Assembly (NCBI RefSeq): GCF_008831285.2 | Contig: NC_045149.1 | Span: 5,071,500 to 5,135,499 of the forward strand | Origin: Nymphaea colorata | Taxonomy: Eukaryota; Streptophyta; Magnoliopsida; Nymphaeales; Nymphaeaceae | Length of the DNA stretch: 64,000 nt | Direction of reading: 5' to 3' | Part shown: piece after piece, positions 34,575 through 46,469 of the stretch | Layout of the letters: each line of letters begins with the position of its first letter | Position numbering within the stretch: position 1 is the stretch's first letter | Made by a program: the position numbers and the translations under genes | Notes under the pieces: generated by a model | Told to the model about the DNA's origin: nothing | What the model saw: the letters and a program-made list of their open reading frames with translations, nothing else | Database searches by the model: none

Positions 34575-37500
34575 ATAGGTTCGACGACTTCTCTAGAAAG
34601 ATTGCCCAGACAAATCACAAATCTGATCTGAGTTTTTCAGGAAAGGCATCTCATTCCCCATCTCTTCTATTCTTCTTACTCTTCATATTTTGTCCCTCTC
34701 TCTACGTCCTTTTTATGTGTGTTTTTCTCTACTCCATCTGGTTTTTCTCTGCATCATATTCGTTCGTCAAGCATAGGACAGTGTTGAATCATCAAGATGT
34801 ATATAAAAAAAAGGTGATGAACGTCCTTTTCTATTTCTCCGATTTTCTGCTCTCTTTTTCTTTAGCCTAAAACAGAGTTGAATCTGTTTGTAGAACTGTG
34901 TTGAAATAATTAAGACATGCTCTAAGAAGTGTTGAACATTTCTTTTATCATTCATTCTATTCTCTGCCATCTTTCTTTCACCCTATCTTAGAATCAAATC
35001 TGTACATGTTCTGCCTTGTTTTCAGTTTGCTTATAGAATTCCATGTTGTGTTTTTTCAGCATAGCAATTCTATTTTGTGCATAGCAGGGACTCGATAAGC
35101 ACTCCCCCCAACTCTAAAAAAAAAGGAAAAAGAAAAAAGAAAGGCTAACCATTTTCTTTCTTGCGGCATTCTGTTTGACGGCATAAGAAAGTTCCCTTCC
35201 CATTTATTAATGGATTCTACTTCTAACAATGACATTTCTTCTAGTTTTTTGACCCAACTTGTTTCCAAAAAGCCTGCCCATCCCAAATCTGACCCAAAAC
35301 GATAGATACTTCCTTTTATAAGGGGCCATGATATGTTTGGGCATCTAGATGGAACTTCCCTTGCCCCACCGCAGTTTATCTTTCAGGAAGTGAACAACGA
35401 TAAAGGAGAGTCAATTTATCACAACAGAGTGGAATCCATAGTATGTTAAGTGGATGAGGAGTGATCAATCTCTCGTAGTATATACCACTTTCACCCTTTC
35501 AGATGAAGTACTTGCTATTATTTTTATGATCTTAGTGCAGCCGAGTTGTAGGACATACTTGCAGGTGCGAGTTCTATAATTAAAGTGAGAATTTCAAAAT
35601 CTCAAGAAAGGCTCAAAACCTGTTATGGATTATTTGGCTCAAATGAAGGGGATCACAGATCAACTTACTGTGATTGGGAAGGTAGTTTCAAACCATGATA
35701 AGGTTCAATAGATTCTGAGTGGGCTAGGCCTAGAGTATGATACATTTTGTATTGCTTTAGAAGTTCTTCCTACTCTTCCTAGTTTTGAAGAACTCAAGGT
35801 TAAACTTCTTCAGCATGAGTTGAGTAGAAAACAAATCTTCAAAATTAGTGATGAAGCTCTCACAATGTGCTAGTGATTGATAGTATATTTTGGGATATGG
35901 TCGTGGAGGTTACCAAGGAGGACGAGGGTGTGGTTGTTTTGGTCAGGGTGGCAGAAGAATTTTACCAACTCCTAATATCCCTCCAGGAACTAAGAATCAT
36001 AGGAGAATTCTCACCTGTTTCCTATGCAACAAGAAAGGTCATGTAAGGACAGATTGTTAGTACAATATGCAAAATAAGGGAAGGATATACAAACAAGAGA
36101 ATAAGTAGGGAGGAATGCAAATATCACAAGGTCAACCTAAATATGTGCCGAAGGATGTGCAACAAATACTTATGATAGCTTTTTCAAGGATGCGTTTCAA
36201 ACAAAATGATCAAGGACAATGGTACATAGACTCTGGGGCTGCTAAACACATCACTGAAGATGCAAGTAAATTGTCTAACTTATTCTCTTATGCTGGAAGA
36301 GGATCTATTGTCATAGGAGATGGATCATATCATTCCATTACTCATACTAAAAATACACAAATTCCTATGTCAATTTTTTCATTATTATTGTCCAATGTTT
36401 CACTTTCCCCAAATATAAAGAAAAACATTGTTTCTATGTCTAAACATGTTGACGATACATATTCTTCTATTAAATTTACTCCTTCTTCTGAGTATGTCAA
36501 TGACCTTCGAATGAAGAAGACGTTCGCTAAGGGAAGCGACAAGGGAATATGTATGTTTTCAAGGAAGCTCTGATATCCTCAACCATAGTCACATCTTCTA
36601 TTTGCTCAACAGTTCCTTCTCTAGTCTCTAGTTCATCTTCTAAACTATAGGTTTAGAGTCTAGATGTCTTGAATTTTTTTAAATATAATAAAATCCGATT
36701 TATGGCATAATCGTTTGGGTCATTATAGTTAGAGTTTTATTGAGAAACTTGTTGCATATGATCTTATTCCAAGTCTAGTTTACAGTCATGTTCTTCCATT
36801 TCATATTTTGAATAAGAGAGCTTCTAAACCTTTCAAGAGTATTCATTCTGATGTATGGGGACCTACCCCAATTCCTTTGTTGTCCTGCAGCCATTACTCT
36901 ATCATTTTTATCGATTAATTCTCGCGTTCTACGTGGATTCAAACTTTTCCAAGATATTCAAGCCCCAATTCGAAATAAATATTCGTTTAATATTGTGTAT
37001 TTTTAATGTTATGGTAGAGGAGAATATCTCTACTAAGATGTTACTAAATATCTTTATAATGGGATAACTACACAAATGTACTGTCCCCATACTCCTTAAC
37101 AAAATGGGATAGCCGAGTGAAAACACCGACATATTGTTGAGACAGGTTTGAGCATGATGCATGATGTCAATGTGCCAACCAGCCTTTGAATGGAGGCTTT
37201 TCATATGTTGTCCACATCATAAATCAACTGCCCAGGAGTAGCTTGAAAAATATGTCTCTTTATTATGTTTTTTATGGTCAACATCCTGCATATAATGACC
37301 TTCCTATGTTTGGTTGTGTTTATTATGTTCCCATACATTCTTCTTTGAGAAATAAGTTTCAGGATAAAACTTTAAAGTACAAGTTTGTTGGATATGCCAA
37401 TGAGTATAAGGGATATAGATATTATGATTCTAGCAAGAAGAGAATACAAACTTTATGGAATGTGGTATTTGATGAGTATGAGTTTGATAAGAAATGTGAC

Positions 37501-37845
37501 CCCATTGATTCAGTCTTGCTGGAGAAGGAAATCTACAACCCGTGGTTGAATTCGAAACTCTTGTGGAGAGAAAGTTAGTCATGCACATCCTCTTGTCAGT
37601 CTTTTAAATGCACAATTAGAAACAGTTCAATCCAGTGAGGATTATAATGTAGATCTACCTGAGTCGAATCATGGTTCTTATGTTGCAGAAGCTACTCTTC
37701 AATGGTTTTCTATTTTTTTCTATCATAGAAGAGATCAGTACAAAGGAACCAAAGAGTCTATAAGAAGATTAGAGTGCATTTGTCATCCCATTGATCGCTG
37801 GGTTATTTACAAAAAGTTTTCTTTGGACTTTCAGTTGTTCATGGC
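34575..37845 (+). pseudogene. Copia 2 gag, protease and integrase remnants
   Basis: Frameshifted and stop-ridden. From about 35,560 a copia-type gag is seen (RLKTCYGLFGSNEGD-like, then LPSFEELKVKLLQHELSRK). A zinc knuckle is near 36,015-36,060 (CFLCNKKGHVRTDC). The protease site lies at about 36,220 (WYIDSGAAKHI). The integrase core is mostly lost around 36,580-37,180 (a pre-integrase His-Asn-Arg and a DVWGPTP-like stretch can be read). The integrase C-terminal part is at 37,186-37,578 (DLPMFGCVYYVPIHS, YKFVGYANEYKGYRYYD). The frame dies out at 37,845, where the solo LTR begins. Confidence 0.8.
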
Positions 37846-38841
37846 TGTTCGCATCCCCAAAAATGTTTGGTTTTTGGAGTGATCTAGAAAAATGAAATTT
37901 TATTTTAAATGAGAGAGAAAGGGACTCATCTGTCGGTACGAGGATTGACAATTTCTGATGCTTTTACCGGGGATAATCAATTCAAGGGTTATGTTTATTC
38001 TTGATGCATTTCGTTTTGGCTTAAACATCTTTTTTATTCTAAATGCAATGTAGTATTTAAGAAAAATGTTGAAAATTTGATGTTTTATGATTTTGAGAAA
38101 GTTTTGAAGAGAGTGTAAAACATTTTGATTTGGAAAATCTTGAATGGAAAAATCTTTATAAATATCATTTGGAAACATTTGAAGATCACTTTTGGAAATC
38201 ACTTTGGTGTTCTCTCAAAACTTTAAGTAGGTTTGAGGTTTTGCTCTAATTCGGTTACTATCTAGTCAGAGCTTCATCTCCTCTTGCTTGAGTTCTTTTA
38301 GCTAGGTGCTTGTGATCATTCATGGTGTTAAGTGAATGTGAATGTGTGAGTGCATTGATCCTACATGATTAGAAGAAAATCATTCATTCCTATCAGAACA
38401 TTCATCTAAAAACATTTCTACCATCTAATACATCTAAGTTTTTATTCTTATTTATAAAATTATCATAAGTATTTTATAAAAAGAGAAAAGTTTTTTAAAA
38501 TAGAATGAAGTTTTAGACCATCAAGCATGATTTCAATGTTGAGCCGTTACTTGATTTTGATCTTGGTAAAGTCGACAAATGAAAAGTTAAAATATTAGAT
38601 CTTTGGAGAAAAATATCCAAAAAAATGAAAAAGATGCAATCTTTCATAGAGAGAAAGGGAGAGAGAAAGAGATTTTAAGGGTCACCAAGTAAAAGATTTA
38701 AAAAAAAGAAGATACATATCTTTATATGTATTTTGTATGTATATGCATATATGTATGTACGCATATATGTACACATATGTATATGAAAGTTTGTGAAAAA
38801 GAAGTATTAATTCAAATGGAGAGGAAAAATAAAATTTTAAA

Positions 38842-38888
<47 letters not shown>

Positions 38889-40714
38889 TGCACATATACA
38901 TATACATACTATCATACATGCACATATATGAAAGTTTATAAAAAGAGGGCATTGACTCGAAGAGGAAAAAATATAGAGAAAATATATATGTATATATATA
39001 TATATATAAGAAATTTGTAGAAGAAGACATTTAACTTGAAGAGAGAAAGAAAAGATTCTAGAAAAGAAAAATAGAACACATAGATATATGCATTCATATG
39101 TATATGAAAATTCATAAAATAATATGTTGAACAATAGAGAGAAGGACAAAGAGAGATATTTGTGTGCACGTATATGTATATAATATGTATATACATATAT
39201 GTCTTCATGAAAGTTGAAATCAAGAAATGATTTGAAAATATCCGACTTCGATTTTTATATAGGTCAGAGAGGAACTTGCGCTCATGCAAGAGCATAAGCT
39301 AAGTCTCCAAGACCACATTAGTGATGGTTCTTGCTTTCAAAAATCTTCTAAAAAACATGATTTCAAATATTTTTATACATGAACATAAAACATAATTATT
39401 TAGTTTATTACGAGAGGATATATTTCTCCCACCATTGGGTTCTTAATCAGGCGATCAAAAAGGAAACTAAACGTAAGAATGACATGAAGATGCATTTATA
39501 ATATGTACATATTCGTGAATGACTTTCTCGGGTTGGACAAACCCCAACCTCCAAATCCACATAATAATGGAGAAGAATCCCAACTCAAACACTTATTCTC
39601 ACCATTCATTCATATATAAATCAGAAAAATCAATCAACTATGCATGAATAATATCTCAAAACAATGCAACATTTAAGAGAAGAGGAAAACATGTTTCGAT
39701 CTTAAAATGAAATCTTACTTCATCTTGTCATGCCCCTGCTGCTCTTAAGAATAACTTTTTGACTCCAAAAAGGAGATTTGAGAGCTATCTTATATGGCCA
39801 TGGGGAGATGAAGAAGGGAGGAAGTAATGAAAAAAAATGGAGTGAGATAGTGATTACATACTTTTAATGTGAATGATTTAAAAGATGAATCTCTTACTTC
39901 ATATGATCCTAGGGTTGCTTTGGGTGAAGCTCCAAGGTGACGAAGATATGCCTCCAAGAGATTTTAATGTGCTTCCTTGAAGAGTTGGACCTTGAAGTAG
40001 CTTGCTCCCAAGGTTGGAGAAGAAGAAGAAGTAGAATAAAATAAGAGGAGAAAAATAGAGAAAAGAGTTAAGGGAAAACTCTAAGTCTTCAAGTAAGAAT
40101 GCACTAGAGGTTCCTCAAGGGTTAGCTCATGCCCAAGGGAGAAGATTGTGGGGGTATTTATAGAGAGTTTGAAGTCAAAATCAAAATTAATGAAATATAA
40201 TGAAATAAAATAAAATAAAGTAAAATAAAATGGATAAATAACTAAATAAAAGGGGTTGTTCATATGAAAAGCATAAAACCATTTTTTTACTTAAAATGTG
40301 TATTAAATTGTTTTTGTTACAAATGGGTGGTCGACTCCTTTTTTGAGTGACTCTAGGCTCGTTTTTAATCCGGATTGGGTTTAATTGGTCGGTGACGGGT
40401 TCTAGTGAATGATTTAGACTCAAAAACATGTATTGGCGTGAGAACAAAACATAAAATAAATTGAAGGTCCGTGCATGCGTGCAGCGTGCTCGTTGCATCA
40501 AATTTTGTTGTTTTGATTTCAGTTTTGGATTTTGAGTTTGAGATAATCAATTTGGATCTAGTCTTGGATTTAATTTGGATTTGAGAGTTGGATTTTGGAT
40601 TTGAATCATGCGTTTGGGTACAGACAAGAAATTCATTTCGAATTGAATAGTCGCGAACTTGTTTTGGGTCTAAAAAAAAATACAGCCTTTTGGAAAAAAT
40701 TTGGGGTGATAACA
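37846..40714 (-). mobile_element. Solo LTR 2 of a Tat/Ogre-like gypsy family
   Basis: A 2.87-kb unit starting TGTTCGCATCCCC and ending GGGGTGATAACA on the plus strand, flanked by ATGGC and ATGAC (5-bp duplication, one change). The ends match the LTR at 51,526-55,418 in the same orientation, and both have the TCGGTACGAGG motif soon after the left end (here about 37,935). A TATA-like box (CTATAAATACCC on the minus strand, near 40,160) and GGATTTGGAT-type repeats (40,540-40,610) lie at corresponding places. Copia 2 coding sequence resumes directly at 40,715, which confirms the borders. No internal region is left. Confidence 0.85.
38842..38886. repeat. (AG)n microsatellite in solo LTR 2
   Basis: A run of AG with one interruption, followed by ATAC/ATAT-rich sequence to about 39,200. 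It produces several spurious Leu/Ser and Ile/Tyr-rich frames. Confidence 0.9.
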
Positions 40715-42321
40715 ATGACTCAAACCACTAAACATGAAGAACTCGTTGCCTACAATCAAGCCTTTAAAACTTGTCAATGGTTAGAAGCTATGAATGAAGA
40801 GGTAGAGACACTCTATGAATGCAAGACTTGGGAAATTGTTCCAACGCCTCAAGGGAAGAATGTAGTCGGCGCCAAGTGGATTTATAAAGTCAAACACAAA
40901 CCGAATGAAAGTATTGATAGGAATAAAGTGAGGTTGGTAGCTAGAGATTTTACACAATAGTTTAGTCAAGACTATGATGAGACCTTCAGTCTAGTGATGA
41001 AAACAGGAACAGTTCGCATCGTCATCTCGTTGGCAATTGATCATGATTGGAAGCTTAGCCAACCGGATGTTAAAAATGCATTCTTGCATGGAGACTTAAA
41101 AGAATATGTATACATGGAACAACCGCTAGGGTATGTAGAGAAAGACACTGCAAATTGGGTATGTAGGTTTGCAAGTCTCTTTATAGTTTAAAACAACCTT
41201 TTCAGTTGTGGTTTGATAGTTCTTCCCAACAAATTCAATAATATGGCTTCCGTAGAAGTACTCTTAACCACCCTCCCTTTATTTATCAAAGCAAGAACAT
41301 TTCTACTTGACTTCTCAAATATGTTGACGATATTGCTATCACTGAAAATTGTGACTTTCATATTAGTGAAGTAAAGAATTTTTTTTTCTAAAGAGTTTTA
41401 AAATGAAAGATTTAGGAGAGTTAAGATATTTTCTTGGACTGAAGGTTGACAGACAACAAGACACTTTTACATTGATACAACATAAATACTCTTCGGATCT
41501 TTTGATCAAGACAGGCGTGATAGATTCTAGACTTCTTAATACTCCTAGTGTATTAAATCAAAAGTTGAGCTTAGGAGGAAGGGAATCTATATCATGATCC
41601 TACAAGGTTTCGTAGTATTGTTGACATGTTACAATATCTTACTGTAGTATTGTTGACATGTTACAATATCTTACCTTCACTTGGCCAAATATTGTATATT
41701 TTGTGAATCAAGTATCACAATTTATGCATGCTCCTAAAAAACAGTCATATGGATGTTGTTAAATAAATCTTAAGATATCTAAAAGGCACAATTGGAGATG
41801 ACCTTGTCTATTGCAAGAGTGATTCTTCTTGTAAAATGCATGAACTAATTACTTACCCAAATGTAGACTGGGTAGGCGATCCAGATGAGAGGAGATCAAT
41901 TTCAGGCTATTGTATTTTTATTGAAAGAAATCACGTTAGTTGGAGTAGTCAGAAACAAAAGTCCATAGCCCAATCTAATATGGAAGCTGAATATAGGTCT
42001 ATAGCAGCAAGGACCACCGAAGCTACATGGGTGAGAAATCTATTGGGTGAATTAGGGGAGCCTATTATTCGATCCTCCTTATTGTGTAACAATCAAAGTG
42101 CCATCAACATAGCCTTTAATTCCATTCTTCATGGTAGGACAAAGCCCATTGAAATTGATCAACACTTCATTTGTCAAAAGATTGAGGACAAGGAGATTGA
42201 GCCATATTACATTCACACCAATAATCAAGTTGCTAATTTGCTTACAAAGGGTCTAACTAGTCATCAATTTTGGTTTCTCAAGAGCAAGTTGTGCATGATA
42301 AGAGGAACACACACAACTTGA
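40715..42321 (+). pseudogene. Copia 2 RT and RNase H remnants
   Basis: Starts in the integrase-RT linker (EAMNEEVETLYECKTWEIVP, then GAKWIYKVKHK). It continues with LSQPDVKNAFLHGDLKE and, after lost frames at 41,190-41,400 where the active-site YVDD is reduced to KYVDDIAI-like sequence, KDLGELRYFLGLKVDRQQ. RNase H is at 41,836-42,321 (NVDWVGDPDERRSISGYC, SNMEAEYRSIAAR, CNNQSAINIAFN). At least one in-frame TAG (about 40,960) and several frameshifts make it inactive. A purine tract (GAGGGAGGA) precedes the 3' LTR. Confidence 0.87.
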
Positions 42322-42328
42322 GGGAGGA

Positions 42329-42702
42329 TGTTAAAGGATGACAAGATGGTTTTGGATCTTGGTTCAGACCCAAATGCATCAGAAATAGATGTTGTTTCCT
42401 TTCTATTTATTTCTCACATAACTTTATATTTCATTAATGACATATGAAGTAATTGTGTGAGTTAACATAAAGACACGTGACAAATCAAGTATCACAATTT
42501 ATTTATATTTATTTCTCATGTGCCTTTAATTTTTTGATTTATTATTCTGGCCTTGTATCTAACATGAGATAATAAAGTTTAGGGTTGAGACTGCATGCAG
42601 TTATGGCAGTCATCTCCCTTCTCTCCTCTTGTCTTCTTCTCCCTTATTTTATACAAGACTGAACTGCGGCGAATATCAAGACTAATTTACCAAAACCTAA
42701 CA
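42329..42702 (+). repeat. 3' LTR of copia 2
   Basis: 374 bp, TGTTAAAGGATGAC...CCTAACA. Compared with the left LTR it carries an inserted or duplicated stretch around 42,445-42,520. Confidence 0.85.
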
Positions 42703-42839
42703 ATGAATTTTTATGTTGTGAGTTTGACTAACAATTTCTTTTTACAATAGAAACAAGTGAGCTTCTTCAATTGGCTAATTTGCTACCCATCTTCTGTTTT
42801 AGCTGAATACAATAGTTGCTTCTTAATTTTCCAACAAAT

Positions 42840-43420
42840 AGGGGTTAAAGCCATATAAGTTATAGGAGGTGTAGCTTTGGTTCAACCCAAGCAACTAGGA
42901 TGCATATCATAAAGCATTTCTTTTGCATGGAAGGACAACATAGTAGAAGTATGAGTGTTCACCTGAAGACCAACTTTAAGTCCAAACTCATCCAAGGTGC
43001 ATTTAGTGTTATAGACTGAATTATTTTCAGCTTTGCATATAATCACCATATCGTCAGCATAAAACAAGTCGGGACAGACAAGTCTAGTGCCTACTATATG
43101 ACCAATGCAAAGGACAATAAAGTCACATGCATCATAATCTTGTCTATCCACACTTATGAAGCCTAGGTATTCCAGAGTTTGATAACATGCATAATGATTC
43201 TTTCAATAAGAAAAAACAGTTACCATGTGCATCAATAGTGGGAAGTTGTAAATACAGTGATGTATCTTTAGGATGCAATGCCTATATTTATCCTTCTTGA
43301 CATTAATAAAAAGCACCACTCCATCTCTCGTGATGTATACATGAGATGATAGCAAGAGGAGTGAAAAATATTCATGGATGTAGAATTCATTAAAATCATG
43401 TTTTACCAAACCACGTTAAA
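42840..43420 (-). pseudogene. LINE B, upstream part: RT palm region
   Basis: A minus-strand frame with the LINE reverse transcriptase active site (CPDLFYADDMVIICKAENN) followed by LDEFGLKVGLQVN, the usual spacing in plant L1-type elements. Right of 43,160 a weaker frame with a stop carries what may be the preceding RT segments. Left of 42,880, TYMALTPICWKIKKQ-like sequence leads up to the copia 2 border. With 33,390-34,210 it forms one split ORF2. Confidence 0.72.
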
Positions 43421-43446
43421 AGTTGTCTTCCTTTTTCTTGACTTTC

Positions 43447-46340
43447 ATGATATCAGAGGCACAACCTTTGATCGAGTGTTAATTTATCATGGCTATTACT
43501 GGTTCTTCATCATCTTCATCGGCAACTCATACTTCCACTGAAGTACCTGCTGCTACTGCACCAGTCAAACAATGGAATTCATTGTCTAATTTGGTCTCTA
43601 TTAAGGTCAACCACACAAATTATCTCCTTTGGTGATGTTCGATTGAAAGCGCTATGATCAGCCAAGATTTAATGAGATATATTGATGGCACATCACTTAT
43701 CCTCAACAAATTATTAATAATGATTTATCAAAATCCATATCCTACGTATGGTGCTCGGAAACAGACCAGTTAATATTTTGTTGGACCAAAGTCACTGACA
43801 CTGAATCAATCTTTGCCCAACTTATTTGTCATACCACCTCCCATGAGGCCTGACTCATCCTCGAGCAGCAGCATGCATCATTGTCCAACCTTCGAATCAT
43901 CTGACTAGAATGGGATATACGAAACATGAAGAAATAAGAGTCCTTTATTGTTAAATATCTTAACCATGTTAAGTTTTTATGTGAAGTCAATCATAAAATT
44001 TTAGATCCAGATTTGATATTGTATACTCTCAATGGACTTACTAGTGAATATGAATCCATTCATAATTTTCTCACATCTAAACATTTGCTGACCACCTCTA
44101 AGTTATATGATTTATTAAGTTATTAAGAGAAGCATCTAAATTAAGTATGATGATTTCTTTCTCAAGAGCTCAAATGGAGGTAGTTACTATCATCTTTGTT
44201 GTTTAAAAGGGTCATGGACGTGGTGGTTCATCCTCTAATCAGGGCACTTTCTACTCTAGTCATGGCTAAGATTATCAATCTAAAGGAACAAAACAATCTC
44301 AATTGAAGCAGCAAACTGGTTCAACACAAGGAGTAATATGTTAATTTGTGGCCATGAAAATCATACGGCCTGTCAATGCTGGGATATTCCAAAGGCCTTT
44401 ATGGCCATGGTGTTCAATTCAAAAAATCATTCTAGGTCATCATATAAAAGTGAAGCTATGCCACTGTCTGGAAATCAAAGTGATCAAACTGGGTTTGAGT
44501 GGTATTCCGACACCAGCACCACCCACCATGTGACTAACTCAAACAAACCATTGCAAGGTAAATTATTCTACACTGGATCAATTCCATTATATAGTTTGCA
44601 ATGTTGCTCAAACGAAAATTCAACATGTTAGTAATATTGTTCTTCTCAATATTCTTCACCTCTATTTCTCAAGAATGAGCTTCATGTGGTGACTATGCAG
44701 AAGAACTTGTTATCTATTTCCAAGTTAACTAAAGATGACTCCAAAACCGTAGAATTTTCAACTAATGGTTTTAACGTTATGAAGTTGCAGTCTGGGATGT
44801 ACTGTTTTTGAACCAATTAGAGGTGGTATTTGTATTTGGTTAGTAGCATCCAACAATCAACTTCTTGGTGACACCAAGAATTCTGGAGCTTATTGCATGA
44901 AGAAATTAAGTGCTTGCTCAAACACAGTGTTGTCATCCTAATATTGTTCAATGTTCTCAATCGTCTAGTTTGCCTAAGTAGTTGCATAGTGCGTTTAAAC
45001 CTACTTGTTTCTCTTTTGACTTATGACACTTCCATCTTGGACATGCCCATTCTCTTATGTTGAACAAATTACATTTTGGAAATTTTGAGTTGGCATTTTG
45101 CCCATCTTGTGCTCTAGCTAAGATGCACCAACTTCCCTTCTGTAAATCTGATTTTCATGCATCAGTGCCTTAAAAACTTATCCATGCAGATTTAGGGACC
45201 CATACTCCGTGTTAATCTCATGATGGTTTTATCTATTGCTTACTCATCGTAGATCACTACCCATAGTTCTCTTGGATATTTCCTAGAATAAATTTGACAC
45301 TTTGCTTTCAAACATTTCAAAGTATTACTGAACAAGAGCTTGAGCATAACATCAAAACCTTGCACAATGATGGCAGAGGCAAATTCATGAGTAAAGAGTT
45401 TTCATGTTATCTTGATTCTAAGGGAATTCATCATTGGCTATTGTGTCCTCATACACCCAATAAAATGGAACTGTAGAGAGAAAACATAGCTATTTTGTTG
45501 AAATTGGTTTAAGTATTTTATTCATGCCAATCTTTCTTCTTAGTGTTGGTTAGATGCCTTTAAGACAACAATCTACATTGTTAACTGGCTACCATTGGAG
45601 AATCTTCAGCATACAATTCCTTGTCAAAAACTCCTTAGCCAACCCTCTCATTATAATTACATGAGAGTCTTCAGATGCACAACTTATCCCAGCATGAGAG
45701 ATTACCAAAAATCAAAATTTGCTCAAAGATCTTATGCATACGTTTTTATTGGCTATGGTACATGTCATAAAAGGTGTCTATGTTATGACACTGTTGCAAA
45801 CTTGCAATGTGTGTGACTATTTCTTGCCACATTGTGTTCGACAAGAATTTTCTGGTCACTCTTAGCCTATTATAGACAAAGACGTCACCAACTTGATTCA
45901 ACATGTCAAAATTCCATATTTATTCCCACTTTAGAGAGCGATACTAGCATGGCCCCAACCATGGTCCCTCTTTCAAATACTCTTAGAGACATGTTCAGCT
46001 CCATTACTAGAATTGCCAAATGATTTACTTCTTCATAAGTTTATCATGACCTCACTCTATCAAATATTTATGTTTGAAATGGTCATCAACCTATTCAATA
46101 AGCTCCTCAAGTAGATCATGCTAGAGTATTGCTACAAGCTGAACCCTAAGAACTCATCCCATGATAACGAGATCCCAAATGGGACGACTCAATGGCTTAA
46201 GGTGTTCATGTGTTGCAAAGAGATGTGTCATGATCATGTGTGCATTGAAGCCCCTTCTATAAATATGATTCCATTGTCGAAACAGTTGAAAACACACACC
46301 AATAATAATTACCAAACTCAGTATGGGTCGATCCATTGAT
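43447..46340 (+). pseudogene. Copia 3: heavily decayed gag-to-integrase remnant
   Basis: A possible primer site (GATATCAGAGGC, imperfect) at 43,450 precedes a gag start at 43,491 (MAITGSSSSSSATHTSTEVP) and a copia gag core with many stops (SLSNLVSIKVNHTNYLLW). The zinc-knuckle and protease area lies at 44,338-44,560 (CGHENHTACQCW, then a WYSDTSTTHHVT active site in which the family's Asp-Ser/Thr-Gly has become Asp-Thr-Ser). The pre-integrase and integrase follow at 44,990-45,480 (HLGHAHS-like; KTLHNDGRGKFMS), with the integrase end at 45,660-45,816 (RVFRCTTYPSM, YVFIGYGTCHKRCLCYD). RT and RNase H are absent and no LTR pair was found. It is non-functional; the right end near 46,340 is uncertain. 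Confidence 0.75.
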
Positions 46341-46469
46341 GAATGGCGCTTAAGAATTTGATTTTCAACTAAGAACTCAACTTTATTAGATGACTAAACA
46401 AATTTTAATATAAATTAAGCACAAAAATCCTGACTCGGAACCGACATGCTTCCAGAGAGTTCGAAGGTT

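Larger units (their letters stand above)
34256..42702 (+). mobile_element. Copia 2: old Ty1/copia element inserted in LINE B
   Basis: Plus-strand element with LTRs at 34,256-34,562 and 42,329-42,702 that share many stretches (GATAATAAAGTT, CAGTCATCTCCCTTCTC, GAATATCAAGACT) but are clearly diverged. The flanks ATGAT and ATGAA look like a 5-bp target duplication with one change. The coding region is broken throughout and interrupted by a solo LTR at 37,846-40,714. Gag, protease, integrase, RT and RNase H remnants occur in copia order. Confidence 0.88.

Noticed and set aside
38682-39295. Several Ile/Tyr/Leu/Ser-rich frames
   Set aside because: Translation of (AG)n, (TA)n and ATAC-type microsatellites inside solo LTR 2.
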